Notes: generated by a model not told the origin, from the sequence alone. Shown: positions 1 to 8,653, numbered from the stretch's first letter. The stretch is 64,000 nucleotides of DNA from RGIG3701 sp031553595 (GCA_031553595.1 JAVBLI010000016.1:336951-400950), one strand, 5' to 3'. Translations and numbers: made by a program.

Positions 1-1108
1 CTCCCTCACACGCCCCTGCGATCTGAATTTTCCCATCTTCATACGAGAAGTCGAACACGAATTGCGAGAACATCACCAGCGGGGACATTTCCAGCGGAAT
101 ACCGCGCGTGGTCAGTCCGGTCAGCGGAATGATCCGGTCAAGCAGATCCCGATAAACCCGGCCGTTGCGCGCCGAAAACCGTCCCTCTGCCCGCACCAGC
201 TGCCCGCTGTAAAACTCCGCCGCGTCCAGCTTCAGCGTCCCGGTGCCCAGCATCATCGCCGTCTGCCCGATCTGCTTAAAATATCGCGACAAATCCACCT
301 GGGTAAATTCGCCCTGAAACGCGCCGCTCCATCCCGTGAACATCTGCTGGAGAACGATTTTTCCATAAAATCGGCTTTCGTCTCCCAAATGCAGCAGTGG
401 GGGGAAGAGGGAGGCCAGTAATTGTGTCGGCAGGCCGTTCTCCCCCGTTTTGATCGTGGCGATAATGGGCGCACCGGTTTCCTGTGCACCGTGGCGAAGG
501 TTCATTCGCACCAGCGTCCACTGCGCCGCCGGGGCATCCGGGCCCGCCTCCGAAAACCGGAAGGAGATGTCCGTTTCATGTCCCGTTCCGTCTTCCGCGG
601 GCCGCATCCAGAGTTTGGCGTCCATGAGTTCCAGCGTTTCTCCGCCGCGCACACGCACGGGGCCCGTCACCGTCACGCGCAGCTCTGCCGGGCTCTGCCG
701 GTCACTCCGTTCCAGCGTTCGCTGATGAAACCGCCATAACGGCTCCAGGCACCGCGGGTCCAGCGTCAGCTCCGGCAGCACGAGCTCCATCTGCCGCACG
801 GGGTCATCCTTTTCCCAGTCCGTGGACTGAAGCACCAGTATCCACGGCATTTCCATCAGTGGCGGTGTCTGCGGTGACTGGGTTTCAGACCCCGAGCCGT
901 CAAAGATTTTCACGCCCTCCAGCCGCATTTTGTTCGGCCGAAGAAACCGGAACCGCTCGACCGCCACCGGCCGGCCAAGCTCCTCCTCCATTTTCGCCCG
1001 CAAAGAATCCTGATATGCGTTCGTATGCCGATACGTTCCCCACGCCAGCAGCGTACACAGCGGCAGGACGCCCATGAGAACGAAAAGAGTGATCCGGATA
1101 AAACGCAT
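1..1108 (-). CDS. AsmA-like membrane-anchored exported protein, C-terminus outside window
   Basis: An open frame runs leftward from ATG at 1108 to the window edge (about 369 codons, no stop). Residues 3-22 form an uncleaved-looking signal anchor (RITLFVLMGVLPLCTLLAWG). The rest is a soluble, beta-rich sequence that opens with a segment on a lipid-like substrate-binding pattern seen in AsmA/YhdP/TamB-type proteins: an N-terminal helix, then 'LGRPVAVERFRFLRPNKMRLEGV', given here only in part (LGRPVAVERF). The position right after the TM segment fits a periplasmic bridge protein that moves lipids or assists outer-membrane assembly. This assignment is a family-style inference; no catalytic motif is seen. 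It lies 89 bp downstream of aroC on the same strand, separated by heptamer repeats. Confidence 0.6.
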   Translation of the reverse strand, partial: MRFIRITLFVLMGVLPLCTLLAWGTYRHTNAYQDSLRAKMEEELGRPVAVERFRFLRPNKMRLEGVKIFDGSGSETQSPQTPPLMEMPWILVLQSTDWEKDDPVRQMELVLPELTLDPRCLEPLWRFHQRTLERSDRQSPAELRVTVTGPVRVRGGETLELMDAKLWMRPAEDGTGHETDISFRFSEAGPDAPAAQWTLVRMNLRHGAQETGAPIIATIKTGENGLPTQLLASLFPPLLHLGDESRFYGKIVLQQMFTGWSGAFQGEFTQVDLSRYFKQIGQTAMMLGTGTLKLDAAEFYSGQLVRAEGRFSARNGRVYRDLLDRIIPLTGLTTRGIPLEMSPLVMFSQFVFDFSYEDGKIQIAGACEG

Positions 1109-1112
1109 AAGC

Positions 1113-1214
1113 AAATGCTGAATGCTGAATGCTAAATGCTAAATGTATTATTTCTGGAGGGATTTAACATCGCGCCAGCCATTAAGCATTTAGCATTTAA
1201 CATTCAGCATTATT
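1113..1214. repeat. Inverted pair of AATGCTG/AATGCTA heptamer arrays
   Basis: The left arm (about 1114-1146) is a run of 7-mers AATGCTG, AATGCTG, AATGCTA, AATGCTA. The right arm (about 1182-1211) is the same array in inverted orientation (GCATTTAGCATTTAACATTCAGCATT, abbreviated). The two arms can pair as a hairpin of about 25 bp around a 35-nt loop. The right arm overlaps the 3' end of aroC and encodes its last residues (NNAEC) and stop. It may act as the aroC terminator, although there is no T-tract. Confidence 0.7.
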
Positions 1215-2465
1215 CATGTCTTGAACCATAATCTGATACAGCGTCCAGCGCGCCTGAATTTCTTCCAGCGAGTCGCCGCCGAATTTTTCGACGATCATCT
1301 GCGCCAGCGTGAACGCCACGACATTTTCCACGACGACGCTGGCCGCCGACACCGCGCAAGTGTCACTGCGTTCCCAAGAGGCCGCCTGGCGCTGGAACGT
1401 CCGCAGATTCACGGATTCCAGCGGCTTCTTGAGCGTCGCGATGGGCTTCATGGCCGCCCGAACGACCAACGGTTTCGTATTCGTCATGCCAGCTTCCAGT
1501 CCGCCGGCGTGATTCGTGGGCCGCTCGAAACCGCACGTCCGCGACTCTTCCGCCCAACGGTCGTAAAAAACCAGGTCATGCACCTGCGAGCCGGGCAGCT
1601 CGGCTGACTTAAACCCCAGCCCGATTTCCACGCCCTTCACCGCCTGCACCGCCATGACCGCCTGCGCCAGCAGCCCGTCCAGCTTCAAGTCCCACTGCGC
1701 GTGCGTTCCCAGTCCGAAAGGCAGCCCCGTGACGCGCACCTCCATGACGCCGCCCAGCGTGTCCCCGTCTTCATGGGCCGCGTCAATCGCCGCTTTCGCC
1801 CGCGCATCCTCCTCCGCTTCCCCCAGCGAAAACAGCGCACTGGCATCCCGCATGTTCCGCAGCCTCTGGGCCGGGGACATATTTTCCGGCACATTTCCAG
1901 CGTCCGATGCGTTTTCCTGCGCATCCTCCGCATCCACGTCTTCGCCCGTCACCCCGGCTTCCATCAGCGAAAAAAGCTCCTCCGCCCGCTGCGAAACCGG
2001 AATTTCCGCACTCCCGATGCGCGTCACGAAACCGAAAACCTCCACGCCCAACGCCGTCAGCAACTGTCGGGCAAGCGCCCCAGCCGCCACCCGCGCCGCC
2101 GTTTCCCGCGCACTGGCACGCTCCAAGATCCCGCGCATAGAAGACAGATATTTCCGCGAGCCGCTCAGATCCCCATGGCCCGGCCGGGGGCTTTCCAGAT
2201 CCGTCAGTTCCGGCAGGCGATAATCTTTATTCTTCACCCACAGCGCGATGGGACTGCCCAGCGTCAGATTCCCCCACACGCCGGAAAGAATTTCCACGGT
2301 GTCCGTCTCGATCGCCTGTCGCCCACCACGGCCATACCCCCCCTGCCGGCGCCGCAACTCGGCGTTTATCACCGCCTCATCCACCTGTAATCCCGCCGGA
2401 AAACCGTCCACCAGCGCCAACAGTCCCTTTCCGTGCGACTCGCCCGCCGTGAGATACCTTAACAT
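1197..2465 (-). CDS. aroC: Chorismate synthase
   Basis: Catalyses the FMN-dependent 1,4-elimination of phosphate from 5-enolpyruvylshikimate-3-phosphate to give chorismate, the last shikimate-pathway step, in the cytoplasm. Seen: GESHG at residues 8-12, RPGHGDL, RASARETAARVAAGALA and the C-terminal RSDTCAVSAASVVVENV, which are the family signature regions. At 422 residues it is longer than the usual 360-390. The excess is an Ala/Asp/Glu-rich insert around residues 165-215, likely a surface loop. ATG at 2465 is chosen because the protein then begins MLRYLTAGESHG as in other AroC, with GGGTGA 8 nt upstream; an in-frame start 8 codons earlier has no support. The last five residues are encoded in the heptamer repeat, so this C-terminus is probably recent. 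Confidence 0.95.
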   Translation of the reverse strand: MLRYLTAGESHGKGLLALVDGFPAGLQVDEAVINAELRRRQGGYGRGGRQAIETDTVEILSGVWGNLTLGSPIALWVKNKDYRLPELTDLESPRPGHGDLSGSRKYLSSMRGILERASARETAARVAAGALARQLLTALGVEVFGFVTRIGSAEIPVSQRAEELFSLMEAGVTGEDVDAEDAQENASDAGNVPENMSPAQRLRNMRDASALFSLGEAEEDARAKAAIDAAHEDGDTLGGVMEVRVTGLPFGLGTHAQWDLKLDGLLAQAVMAVQAVKGVEIGLGFKSAELPGSQVHDLVFYDRWAEESRTCGFERPTNHAGGLEAGMTNTKPLVVRAAMKPIATLKKPLESVNLRTFQRQAASWERSDTCAVSAASVVVENVVAFTLAQMIVEKFGGDSLEEIQARWTLYQIMVQDMNNAEC

Positions 2466-2521
2466 AACTATTTTCACCCTGTTTATCAAGAAAAAAACGG
2501 TAAGAAACGCAGAACGTCCTT

Positions 2522-2550
2522 ATTATAACGCTTATTTCGGCCGGTCACAA
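2522..2550 (-). promoter_or_regulatory. Predicted sigma70-type promoter of aroC
   Basis: On the minus strand TTGTGA (2545-2550) and TATAAT (2522-2527) are separated by 17 bp. Transcription would start near 2514, giving a leader of about 50 nt to the aroC start. Confidence 0.55.
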
Positions 2551-2652
2551 GAGAGGATTCGCGGCTTCAACGGATAATTGAAAAGGATAACGGATCATTT
2601 TCGCACGCGAGCCGCCGTATGAAAATTCACATTACGCAGCCAATAACAATTT

Positions 2653-3219
2653 TCATTGATCCGTGATCTCTTTTTTTGCCGGGTCCGGCATGAAAAACAC
2701 TGCCAGGCACACCAGCCCCGCGCCGCACACCAGCAGGGCGTCCGCAATATTAAAATTCGGCCACGGGTAGGAGCCCAGCATCACCAGAATCCAGTCACGG
2801 ACGGCGAAAACCTGCTCCCCGACCTCATGCCGGCCTTCATGCGCGTAATGCCAGAGCAGGCCGTGCATTCCCAGGCGGTCATACATATTTCCTAGCACGC
2901 CAGCACAGATCATACCCAGGGCGATGGTCCAGAGCCGGCTTTTTGCCATTTCCAGCACAAAAAGCCAGACAAAAACGAGAATCAGCGCCACGACCGCGAT
3001 GCCACAAAAAAGAAATCCGTACCCTTGCCCCATCCCGAACAGCGCTCCCTGGTTCAGACTCGTCTGAAACCCGAACACATCCCGGATCAGCCAGTAAGTT
3101 GGATTTTGGCCCGGCATTCCCAGCTGGCGGAAAACCTCGAATTTTGTCCAGAGGTCAGCCGTCAGCCCGAAAATCAGCACCGCAAAAAAAAGAAAATAGC
3201 GATTTGCCGGTACTTTCAA
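2653..3219 (-). CDS. lspA: Lipoprotein signal peptidase (signal peptidase II)
   Basis: An inner-membrane aspartyl protease that cleaves the signal peptide of diacylglyceryl prolipoproteins ahead of the lipobox cysteine. Seen: four hydrophobic segments (about residues 8-22, 68-90, 97-111 and 160-176), NQGALFGM at 56-63, and the two catalytic motifs NMYDR (Asp114) and FNIAD (Asp160). Length (188) is slightly above the usual 160-170 because of an extra segment after NMYDR. It follows the DksA/TraR-like gene by 9 bp and shares its promoter. A likely client in this window is the TPR lipoprotein at 7515-8456. Confidence 0.93.
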   Translation of the reverse strand: MKVPANRYFLFFAVLIFGLTADLWTKFEVFRQLGMPGQNPTYWLIRDVFGFQTSLNQGALFGMGQGYGFLFCGIAVVALILVFVWLFVLEMAKSRLWTIALGMICAGVLGNMYDRLGMHGLLWHYAHEGRHEVGEQVFAVRDWILVMLGSYPWPNFNIADALLVCGAGLVCLAVFFMPDPAKKEITDQ

Positions 3220-3228
3220 AACACACCC

Positions 3229-3597
3229 TTATTCATCAAATTCCTTATCCGCACATTTAACACACATGGTGGCGTACGGAATGGCTTGCAAGCGTTTTTT
3301 GGGGATTTTCACACCGCAAACTTCGCAAATGTTATATGTGCCTTCCTCGATTCGCTCCAGGGCCGCGTCGATGCTTTCCAGCGTTTCTGCGGTATTCTCC
3401 ATCAGGTGTAATGTAATTTCCTGTTCCGAATTATCACTCCCGCAGTCCGCCATGTGGCTGGGGGCCGTGGAAAGTTCTCCGGAGTCCGCACGATTACTGC
3501 GGATCGTCAACTCCTCAATCTGCGTAAGATCGCCGAGAAGCCGGGCGCGAAGCAACAAAAGCCGTTCTTTATAGGCGCTGAAACCATCAGACGTCAT
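3229..3597 (-). CDS. DksA/TraR-type zinc-finger protein
   Basis: 122 residues: an N-terminal coiled-coil hairpin region (about 8-88) followed by a C4 zinc finger with Cys91, Cys94, Cys112 and Cys115 (CEVCG...CVKC). This is the layout of DksA/TraR proteins, which insert the coiled coil into the RNA polymerase secondary channel and alter initiation, often together with ppGpp. It could also belong to the YteA/sporulation-type branch, so I do not give the symbol dksA. It is the first gene of a two-gene operon with lspA and has a near-consensus promoter directly upstream. The start ATG at 3597 has a purine-rich GAGAGAG upstream. Confidence 0.85.
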   Translation of the reverse strand: MTSDGFSAYKERLLLLRARLLGDLTQIEELTIRSNRADSGELSTAPSHMADCGSDNSEQEITLHLMENTAETLESIDAALERIEEGTYNICEVCGVKIPKKRLQAIPYATMCVKCADKEFDE

Positions 3598-3674
3598 GGA
3601 AACTCTCTCATTTTATAGATAATCGCATCTTAAATTCGAAGCCGGAAGCCGACTCCATCCAAAGCACCTCGCCC

Positions 3675-3702
3675 ATTATATATAGTAGGTTTTTTTTGTC
3701 AA
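3675..3702 (-). promoter_or_regulatory. Near-consensus promoter of the dksA/traR-lspA operon
   Basis: On the minus strand TTGACA (3697-3702) and TATAAT (3675-3680) are 16 bp apart; the spacer is an A-tract followed by CCTACTATA. This is among the strongest sigma70-type promoters in the window. The leader to the start codon at 3597 is about 70 nt. Confidence 0.8.
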
Positions 3703-3787
3703 GAGCGGATGTCGAAAATCAAAAAACCGCGAACTTCCCCGTAAATGGCAGAAAAGTCCGCGGCTTCCACATTTGCGTGCCCCGCTT

Positions 3788-4108
3788 TTACCCCATCTGG
3801 GCGTATTCCGTCAGCACGCCGTTTTCGTCCACGAAAAACGCGATTTTAATCCCCGGTGCCACCTCCTGCGGCCCGAACACGCACGCCTTGCCTGCCAGCA
3901 TGCCCTCCACATCATCCACCTGGTACGCGATGTGCCCGCCCTTCGCCACCGCCGTTTCGAACATCGGCGATTCCGTCTCGAAATACAGCCACTCGATCAT
4001 GTTCGGGTCGACAGACGGATCCGTGGCCCAGCATTTAATCGACTCGATGTACCCCATGCCCTCCATCTTTTGGGGACTGACGGCTCCGAAATGCGCAAAC
4101 TTTTTCAT
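3788..4108 (-). CDS. VOC-superfamily protein (glyoxalase/dioxygenase fold)
   Basis: A 106-residue single-module protein with the beta-alpha-beta-beta-beta features of the vicinal oxygen chelate fold: IEWLYFETESPMFE, GGHIAYQVDDVEGML and GIKIAFFVDENGVLTEYAQ. His in GGHIAYQV and Glu in VLTEYAQ occupy positions used as metal ligands in this superfamily. The substrate is unknown; VOC proteins of this size act as dimers in isomerases, epimerases or resistance proteins. ATG at 4108 is preferred over the in-frame GTG at 4117 because AAGGAG lies exactly over that GTG and is then 8 nt from the ATG. It stands alone, separated from the kinase gene by a hairpin repeat. Confidence 0.8.
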   Translation of the reverse strand: MKKFAHFGAVSPQKMEGMGYIESIKCWATDPSVDPNMIEWLYFETESPMFETAVAKGGHIAYQVDDVEGMLAGKACVFGPQEVAPGIKIAFFVDENGVLTEYAQMG

Positions 4109-4280
4109 GTGATTCACTCCTTATTTCTTTCTTAATATGAATCCCGCCTTCCACGAGATTCCGCTTTTCACCCGCGCAGCGCACGGCATGACACGCTCCT
4201 ATTATAATAGAAACCCCGCCGGCATTTCAAGTGTCAAGGAAGGAAATCCCGGAAAATTTTTACTTTCGTCCTGCCCGTGC

Positions 4281-4391
4281 TTTATTCACCGCTGAGAACT
4301 CAGGAAATCACCACAGAGAGCACCGGGATCACAGAGAGATATTTTCATTCCGTATATCTCTGTGCTTGCTATGTTCTCTGGGGTGAATAAA
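4281..4391. repeat. Inverted repeat with CACAGAGA-type units
   Basis: The terminal arms TTTATTCACC (4281-4290) and GGGTGAATAAA (4381-4391) are inverted. GAGAAC pairs inside them, and an inner CACAGAGAGATAT / ATATCTCTGTG stem follows. The element fills the 327-bp gap between the VOC gene and the 3' end of the kinase gene and could end leftward transcription from the kinase. No gene is seen in this gap. Confidence 0.7.
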
Positions 4392-4435
4392 ATACCCCGG
4401 TGAAAAAGCGGATGGTTTTTCGAAAAATGCATCTC

Positions 4436-6007
4436 TTACTCCGCGAATTCGGCCAGCAGCCGGGTCAATTTCTGGAATTTTTTCGCCAGCACATCATATT
4501 TTGCCGCGTTTTCCTCCTGCGGATGAATGAGCGTTTCGCTATGATGGACGCGATCCACCTGCGAGAAATCCTCCCACAGGCCCACGGAGATCGCTGCCAG
4601 CGCCGCCGCGCCCAGGGAGGCGGCACTCTGGCCGACATTCGTTTTTTCCAGCGAAATCCGCAGGGTGTCCGCATACATCCGGCACCACGCGTCACTGAGG
4701 CTGCCGCCGCCAACCACGACCATGGAATCTCCCAGCGTGCTGAGTTTTCGCAGCGCATCCAGCGCCGCCCGCATGTTCAGCGAGATGCCTTCCATGCCCG
4801 CGCGGAGCACGTCCGAAAGCGTGTGGCTGAGATCCATTCCCACCAGCGCCCCGCGCATGTGCGGACTGGGATCCAGGGACGAGCCGCCCGCGAAACTCGG
4901 GTTCAGCATCAGGCCGTTCGCGCCCAGCGGGGATGTCAGGGCATTTTCGATCATCCATTCATAAACGTTAAAGCTTCCGTTTTCGCCGGCTCCTCCCCCG
5001 GACGCTTCCGCTTCCCTGGCCTGAGTCATTTCATGGCGGCAAAATTCGTCTCTCAGCCAGCGGAACGTGGTGCCGGTGGAGAAGACGCCGACGGCCGAGG
5101 TGAACATCCCCGGAATGACGTGCGTGAAAACGTACGGCCGGGTGACCGGGTCCAGAAGCGGTTTTTTGTCGGAGACGGCGATCCATGAAGAAGACCCCAG
5201 AGACGCGTAAAGCCGCCCGGCCTGCGTATTTTTCGCCCCCAGCGCCATGCATGAATTATCCACGCCCCCGGCCGCCACGCGCACCGTCACCGGCAGGCCC
5301 AGCTCCACCGCCGCCGCCGGCGTGAGCGTCCCGAGAATCTCCGTGGACGGCACGATTTCCGGGAACATTTCCGCGGGAAGGTCTGCCGCGTTCAAAAATT
5401 CTCTTTCATACGCCCAGTTTTTCAGATTATAAACCCCGCACCCGGACGCGTAACTGAAGTCCGTGGCCACGCGCCCCGTCAGCCGGAAATTAATGTAATC
5501 TTTCGTCCCGATGACTTTATCGATTTTCCGGAACATCTCCGGCTCATGCTTCTTATACCAGAGAATTTTGAACGCCGTGTAATGCGCGGCGGGAAATCCG
5601 TTTCCGGTGGTCATGTACCAGTGCTCGGGGTCAATTTTTTCAAAAAACGCCTCCACCTCCGCCACCGCGCGTTTATCGGACCAGATCGGCGTGGACGCGC
5701 GCAGCAGGCACGCCTCCTGATACTCGCCCGGCACCGGCGTCTTCCCCAGCGGCACCGTCCCCAGGCTGTGTCCGGAAATCGCCAGCGAAAGAATGGCGTG
5801 CGGATCCACGCCCGAAATTTTCAGCAGTTTTCGCGTGGACGCCACCGTGGCATGCCACCAGTCCTCAGGCCGCTGTTCATAAAACCCTGGCTGAGGATAC
5901 ACCGTTTCATACGGCTCAAAAACCGCCGCGATGAGCACGCCGTCCGCGTCAAAAAGAGACGCTTTATTCCCGCCCGTGCCCAGATCATACGCCAGAACGT
6001 AATGCAT
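4436..6007 (-). CDS. FGGY-family carbohydrate kinase, xylulokinase-like
   Basis: Phosphorylates a sugar or polyol with ATP; within FGGY the best resemblance is to xylulokinase. Seen: the N-terminal phosphate-binding DLGTGGNKASLFD (residues 8-20), a family-signature region VAAGGVDNSCMALGAKN in the middle, and the C-terminal ATP-binding VVVGGGSLSDAWCRMYAD followed by GQSAASLGAAALAA. The length of 523 is normal (480-530). The gene lies 114 bp downstream of a URO-D-fold gene on the same strand; a shared transcript and a sugar-catabolic role are inferred. I cannot fix the substrate (xylulose, ribulose or other) from sequence alone. Confidence 0.88.
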   Translation of the reverse strand: MHYVLAYDLGTGGNKASLFDADGVLIAAVFEPYETVYPQPGFYEQRPEDWWHATVASTRKLLKISGVDPHAILSLAISGHSLGTVPLGKTPVPGEYQEACLLRASTPIWSDKRAVAEVEAFFEKIDPEHWYMTTGNGFPAAHYTAFKILWYKKHEPEMFRKIDKVIGTKDYINFRLTGRVATDFSYASGCGVYNLKNWAYEREFLNAADLPAEMFPEIVPSTEILGTLTPAAAVELGLPVTVRVAAGGVDNSCMALGAKNTQAGRLYASLGSSSWIAVSDKKPLLDPVTRPYVFTHVIPGMFTSAVGVFSTGTTFRWLRDEFCRHEMTQAREAEASGGGAGENGSFNVYEWMIENALTSPLGANGLMLNPSFAGGSSLDPSPHMRGALVGMDLSHTLSDVLRAGMEGISLNMRAALDALRKLSTLGDSMVVVGGGSLSDAWCRMYADTLRISLEKTNVGQSAASLGAAALAAISVGLWEDFSQVDRVHHSETLIHPQEENAAKYDVLAKKFQKLTRLLAEFAE

Positions 6008-6121
6008 GATTTTCCTCCTGATGTTTTAGCCAAAAAATGAGTACGGCCCCGCTGCCCTTTCCTTCAGTATACTCATTCCCCAAGAGAAAAAAAAGCCACC
6101 CGGAAAGCGCCGGGGAAAAAA

Positions 6122-7132
6122 TCAGAATTCGACCGGCATCCGGCGGCGAAAATTTAGCATGGCGCCGGAAACATTCCGCAGCGGGGCGCCTGCCGCCATT
6201 CGGCATTCCGCGATCATCCCGCCCATTTCGCCCAGACAGCGGCGGATGGCCATCACGCGGTCCGAAATTTCCTTCACGTTCCCGTCCACGGTCAGTTCCG
6301 TGTCCAGCATCACATGAAACGCCACCTTCCCGCCATGATAATACGCCAGATTCTCCGCGCTCATGGCCCGGCTGTCATACCGCACCACATCCACGCCCGC
6401 GACGATTAAATGCGGAACCAGGTGCTGAATGTTCCCGGCCCCGGTAAAATACGCGAATTTATCATTCTCACGCAACATTTCGCAGTATTCCGCCGTCATG
6501 GGCAGAAACAGCTCCGTCCAGGCGTCTGCCGGGAAAAGCAGGCCCTCTTCATCCGCCCAGTCATCCCCCAGACACACCGCGTCCGCGTCCGTGGCGCACC
6601 ACATCCGCAACTGTTCCAGATAATACACGTGCAGGCGTTTTAAGAACCGGCGCAGCGCGGGGGTATCCTGATGAATCGCCGCCAGCGCCTGCTCCCGGCC
6701 TAAAAGCGCCTGCAGCCGCCGGAAAGGGCGGATGGCCGTCTGCACCACCGTGAAACGCGGGTTTCCGTCACAGCGGGCCGTGACTTTTTCCGCCATTTTT
6801 TTCGTCACCGGCATTTCCGGCAGCGCCACCGCGTCCAGCTCACGGACATTACTCAGCGGCGGCGCATCCGTTTCCGCCAGCCATTCTCCCCCCGCCTCTT
6901 TTTGCCAGAAACATCCCCACGCGTCCGTGAAAAACAGGGCGTTTTCGTCTGCCGCGCTCTTTAAGGAAAAGCGGTGATCAAGAAAATCCAGGTCGCTGGC
7001 AAAACGCGTGCGCAGCTCATCACACTCCTCCCGCCGCGCCGCATACACATCCTGCGGGATGCTCAGCAGCGTGGGAATCGGCGTGGATACGCGATGAAAA
7101 ACGGTATTTATTACTCTGTCTCGCGGCGTCAT
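6122..7132 (-). CDS. Uroporphyrinogen decarboxylase-fold protein
   Basis: 336 residues with the URO-D/methyltransferase barrel pattern: FTVVQTAIRPFRRLQALLG, then DADAVCLGDDWADEEGLLF (the Asp-Asp of the central barrel strand), YFTGAGNIQHLVPHLIVAGVDVV and the C-terminal GGMIAECRM. Many proteins of this fold in Planctomycetes and Lentisphaerae are not HemE; they lack haem-pathway neighbours and sit beside sugar genes or corrinoid methyltransferase genes. No N-terminal HemE motif (RQAGRY) is seen, so haem synthesis is unlikely. The function here is unknown; an enzyme feeding or modifying the substrate of the downstream FGGY kinase is one possibility. Confidence 0.75.
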   Translation of the reverse strand: MTPRDRVINTVFHRVSTPIPTLLSIPQDVYAARREECDELRTRFASDLDFLDHRFSLKSAADENALFFTDAWGCFWQKEAGGEWLAETDAPPLSNVRELDAVALPEMPVTKKMAEKVTARCDGNPRFTVVQTAIRPFRRLQALLGREQALAAIHQDTPALRRFLKRLHVYYLEQLRMWCATDADAVCLGDDWADEEGLLFPADAWTELFLPMTAEYCEMLRENDKFAYFTGAGNIQHLVPHLIVAGVDVVRYDSRAMSAENLAYYHGGKVAFHVMLDTELTVDGNVKEISDRVMAIRRCLGEMGGMIAECRMAAGAPLRNVSGAMLNFRRRMPVEF

Positions 7133-7375
7133 TCTTACCCGAACATTCCTTACACTAAATTTTTACCATGAACTGCATATTATGGGTATCATGGGAAATT
7201 TTGCAAGAGCGGTTTAGGCCATTTTATACAAAAAAAGTAGATATTTCTCAAAAACCGTTTTCACACCACCGGTTTTCGGGCATTTTGTCGGAATTTCAGA
7301 AATACGTAATGCAAAAAAACGCGTGCTCCCAGCAGGGTGTCCGCGTTAATGCGGTTATTAGGTTCATGTGTTCAT

Positions 7376-7494
7376 GAAACAGCAGCCGGGAGCGCAGAGG
7401 AACGCAGTGACGCGAAGAGACCGGATAAAATTGCCGGAATTTTCCCCACTTCAATCCGGTCTCTGCGCTAACGCTCCGCTCCCGGCTGCTGTTC
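7376..7494. repeat. Long-hairpin intergenic repeat, copy A
   Basis: The arms CAGCAGCCGGGAGCG (left) and CGCTCCCGGCTGCTG (right) pair outside, and GAGACCGGAT / ATCCGGTCTC pair inside; between them the arms keep pairing with small bulges. The ~27-nt loop carries TGCCGGAATTTTCCCCACTTC, which is shared with copy B. It lies in a 382-bp gene-free stretch between the 3' end of the TPR lipoprotein gene and the URO-D start. A 12-bp direct repeat GCGTTAATGCGG flanks it at 7343-7354 and 7512-7523. Confidence 0.85.
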
Positions 7495-7514
7495 TTGCGG
7501 ATTAAGTAACTGCG

Positions 7515-8456
7515 TTAATGCGGCGGTGTCTGGGCACCGACCTGGGGATGAACCCGCATGAAAGAGGGAGGGGTTACTGTCTCGGCCACCTGCCGGCACA
7601 GCGAGTTATTCGGCGCGATGGCCAGTCCGCGCGCGGCGGTTAGGGCCGCTTCTCCGTTCATTCCCGCGCGCCGCTGGGCGTCTGCCAGCGTGGAGATGAT
7701 GCGGACGTCCCGCGGATTTCGGGCCTCCGCCAACGCCAGCGTTTCCACAGCGTCTGAAAACCGGTGAAGATGGTACATCGCTAGTCCCTCGCAGTACAGC
7801 ACCTCCGTCGGCTCCTGATCCGGCGGAAATTTATGCCGCACGAATTGCGCTGTCTCCAGCGCCCGCTGCGGTTTACTCAGGACGAGATACAGATCCGCAA
7901 GATAAATATGGGCCCGCCAATTTTCCGGGTCATGATGAATGGCCTGGTGAAAGGCTGTCATGGCGTTTTCATGGCGGTTCCGGGCGGCGTAAATCTGCCC
8001 CTGGAGCACCCACGCGTCTGACTGGGCTGTGTCGCGCCGGAGGCCGGTGGAGAGGTATTTTTGAGACATTCCCAGTTCGCCGGTTTCGAAATACATCCGC
8101 GCCAGCTTAATGTACGTTTCGGGGGCCGCGTCTTCTGAGTCGGCCACCTGTTTCAGCTCGCGGATGGCCTCCGCCCGCCGGTCCGCATCCCAGAGCACGT
8201 CCGCCAGCATAACACGTGCCTCCGTGTTCCCGGGATTCGTTTTCAGTGCCAGCAGCAGTTTTTGACTCGCCTCGTTTTCGTCGTTACGGTGCAGCGACTC
8301 GGCCGCCTCCTGGACGTACTGCCGGCTGGCAATCGTCGCGGTGGACGAAACGCCAACACTCCGCCAGATGTGGCACCCGCTGCATAAACACAGGCACACG
8401 GACGCAAAAAGCACCGGGGCGGCAGGCAGGCAGTGGGGAATACGAAATTTTGTCAC
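7515..8456 (-). CDS. TPR-repeat lipoprotein
   Basis: 313 residues. A signal peptide (about 1-27) ends in the lipobox LCSGC, so the mature protein would be lipidated at Cys and held in a membrane facing the periplasm. Six to seven tetratricopeptide repeats follow (for example ASQKLLLALKTNPGNTEARV, ALETAQFVRHKFPPD, FSDAVETLALAEARNPRDV), ending in a short Pro-rich tail. TPR lipoproteins usually scaffold protein complexes, as in outer-membrane assembly or secretion, but no partner is identified here. The 3' end overlaps one copy of the 12-bp direct repeat flanking hairpin A. It is processed by the lspA pathway seen earlier in this window (inference). Confidence 0.82.
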   Translation of the reverse strand: MTKFRIPHCLPAAPVLFASVCLCLCSGCHIWRSVGVSSTATIASRQYVQEAAESLHRNDENEASQKLLLALKTNPGNTEARVMLADVLWDADRRAEAIRELKQVADSEDAAPETYIKLARMYFETGELGMSQKYLSTGLRRDTAQSDAWVLQGQIYAARNRHENAMTAFHQAIHHDPENWRAHIYLADLYLVLSKPQRALETAQFVRHKFPPDQEPTEVLYCEGLAMYHLHRFSDAVETLALAEARNPRDVRIISTLADAQRRAGMNGEAALTAARGLAIAPNNSLCRQVAETVTPPSFMRVHPQVGAQTPPH

Positions 8457-8625
8457 GGATTGCGGCGCGGATAAAATGGGGAAATTTTTTCGGCGGTAAA
8501 ATAAAAAAAGACCATCGCTGATTTACTCTAACAAAAAATAAAAATCGCCGCCAGAGCATTTTGTGTGTTTCGCGGAGTTTTGAGGTGTTTTTTTGTGTTC
8601 GATAACACGTTTTCCGTGTTTCCAC

Positions 8626-8653
8626 TTGCGAAAGGTGAGCACGGCGGTATAAT
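8626..8653 (+). promoter_or_regulatory. Predicted promoter of the small DcrB/PsbP-like gene
   Basis: TTGCGA (8626-8631) and a perfect TATAAT (8648-8653) with a 16-bp spacer lie about 75 bp upstream of the start codon at 8729. Confidence 0.55.

Noticed and set aside
6122..7132. hemE (uroporphyrinogen decarboxylase of haem synthesis)
   Set aside because: The fold fits, but the N-terminal HemE signature is absent and no haem genes are near; a URO-D-fold protein of unknown reaction is safer.
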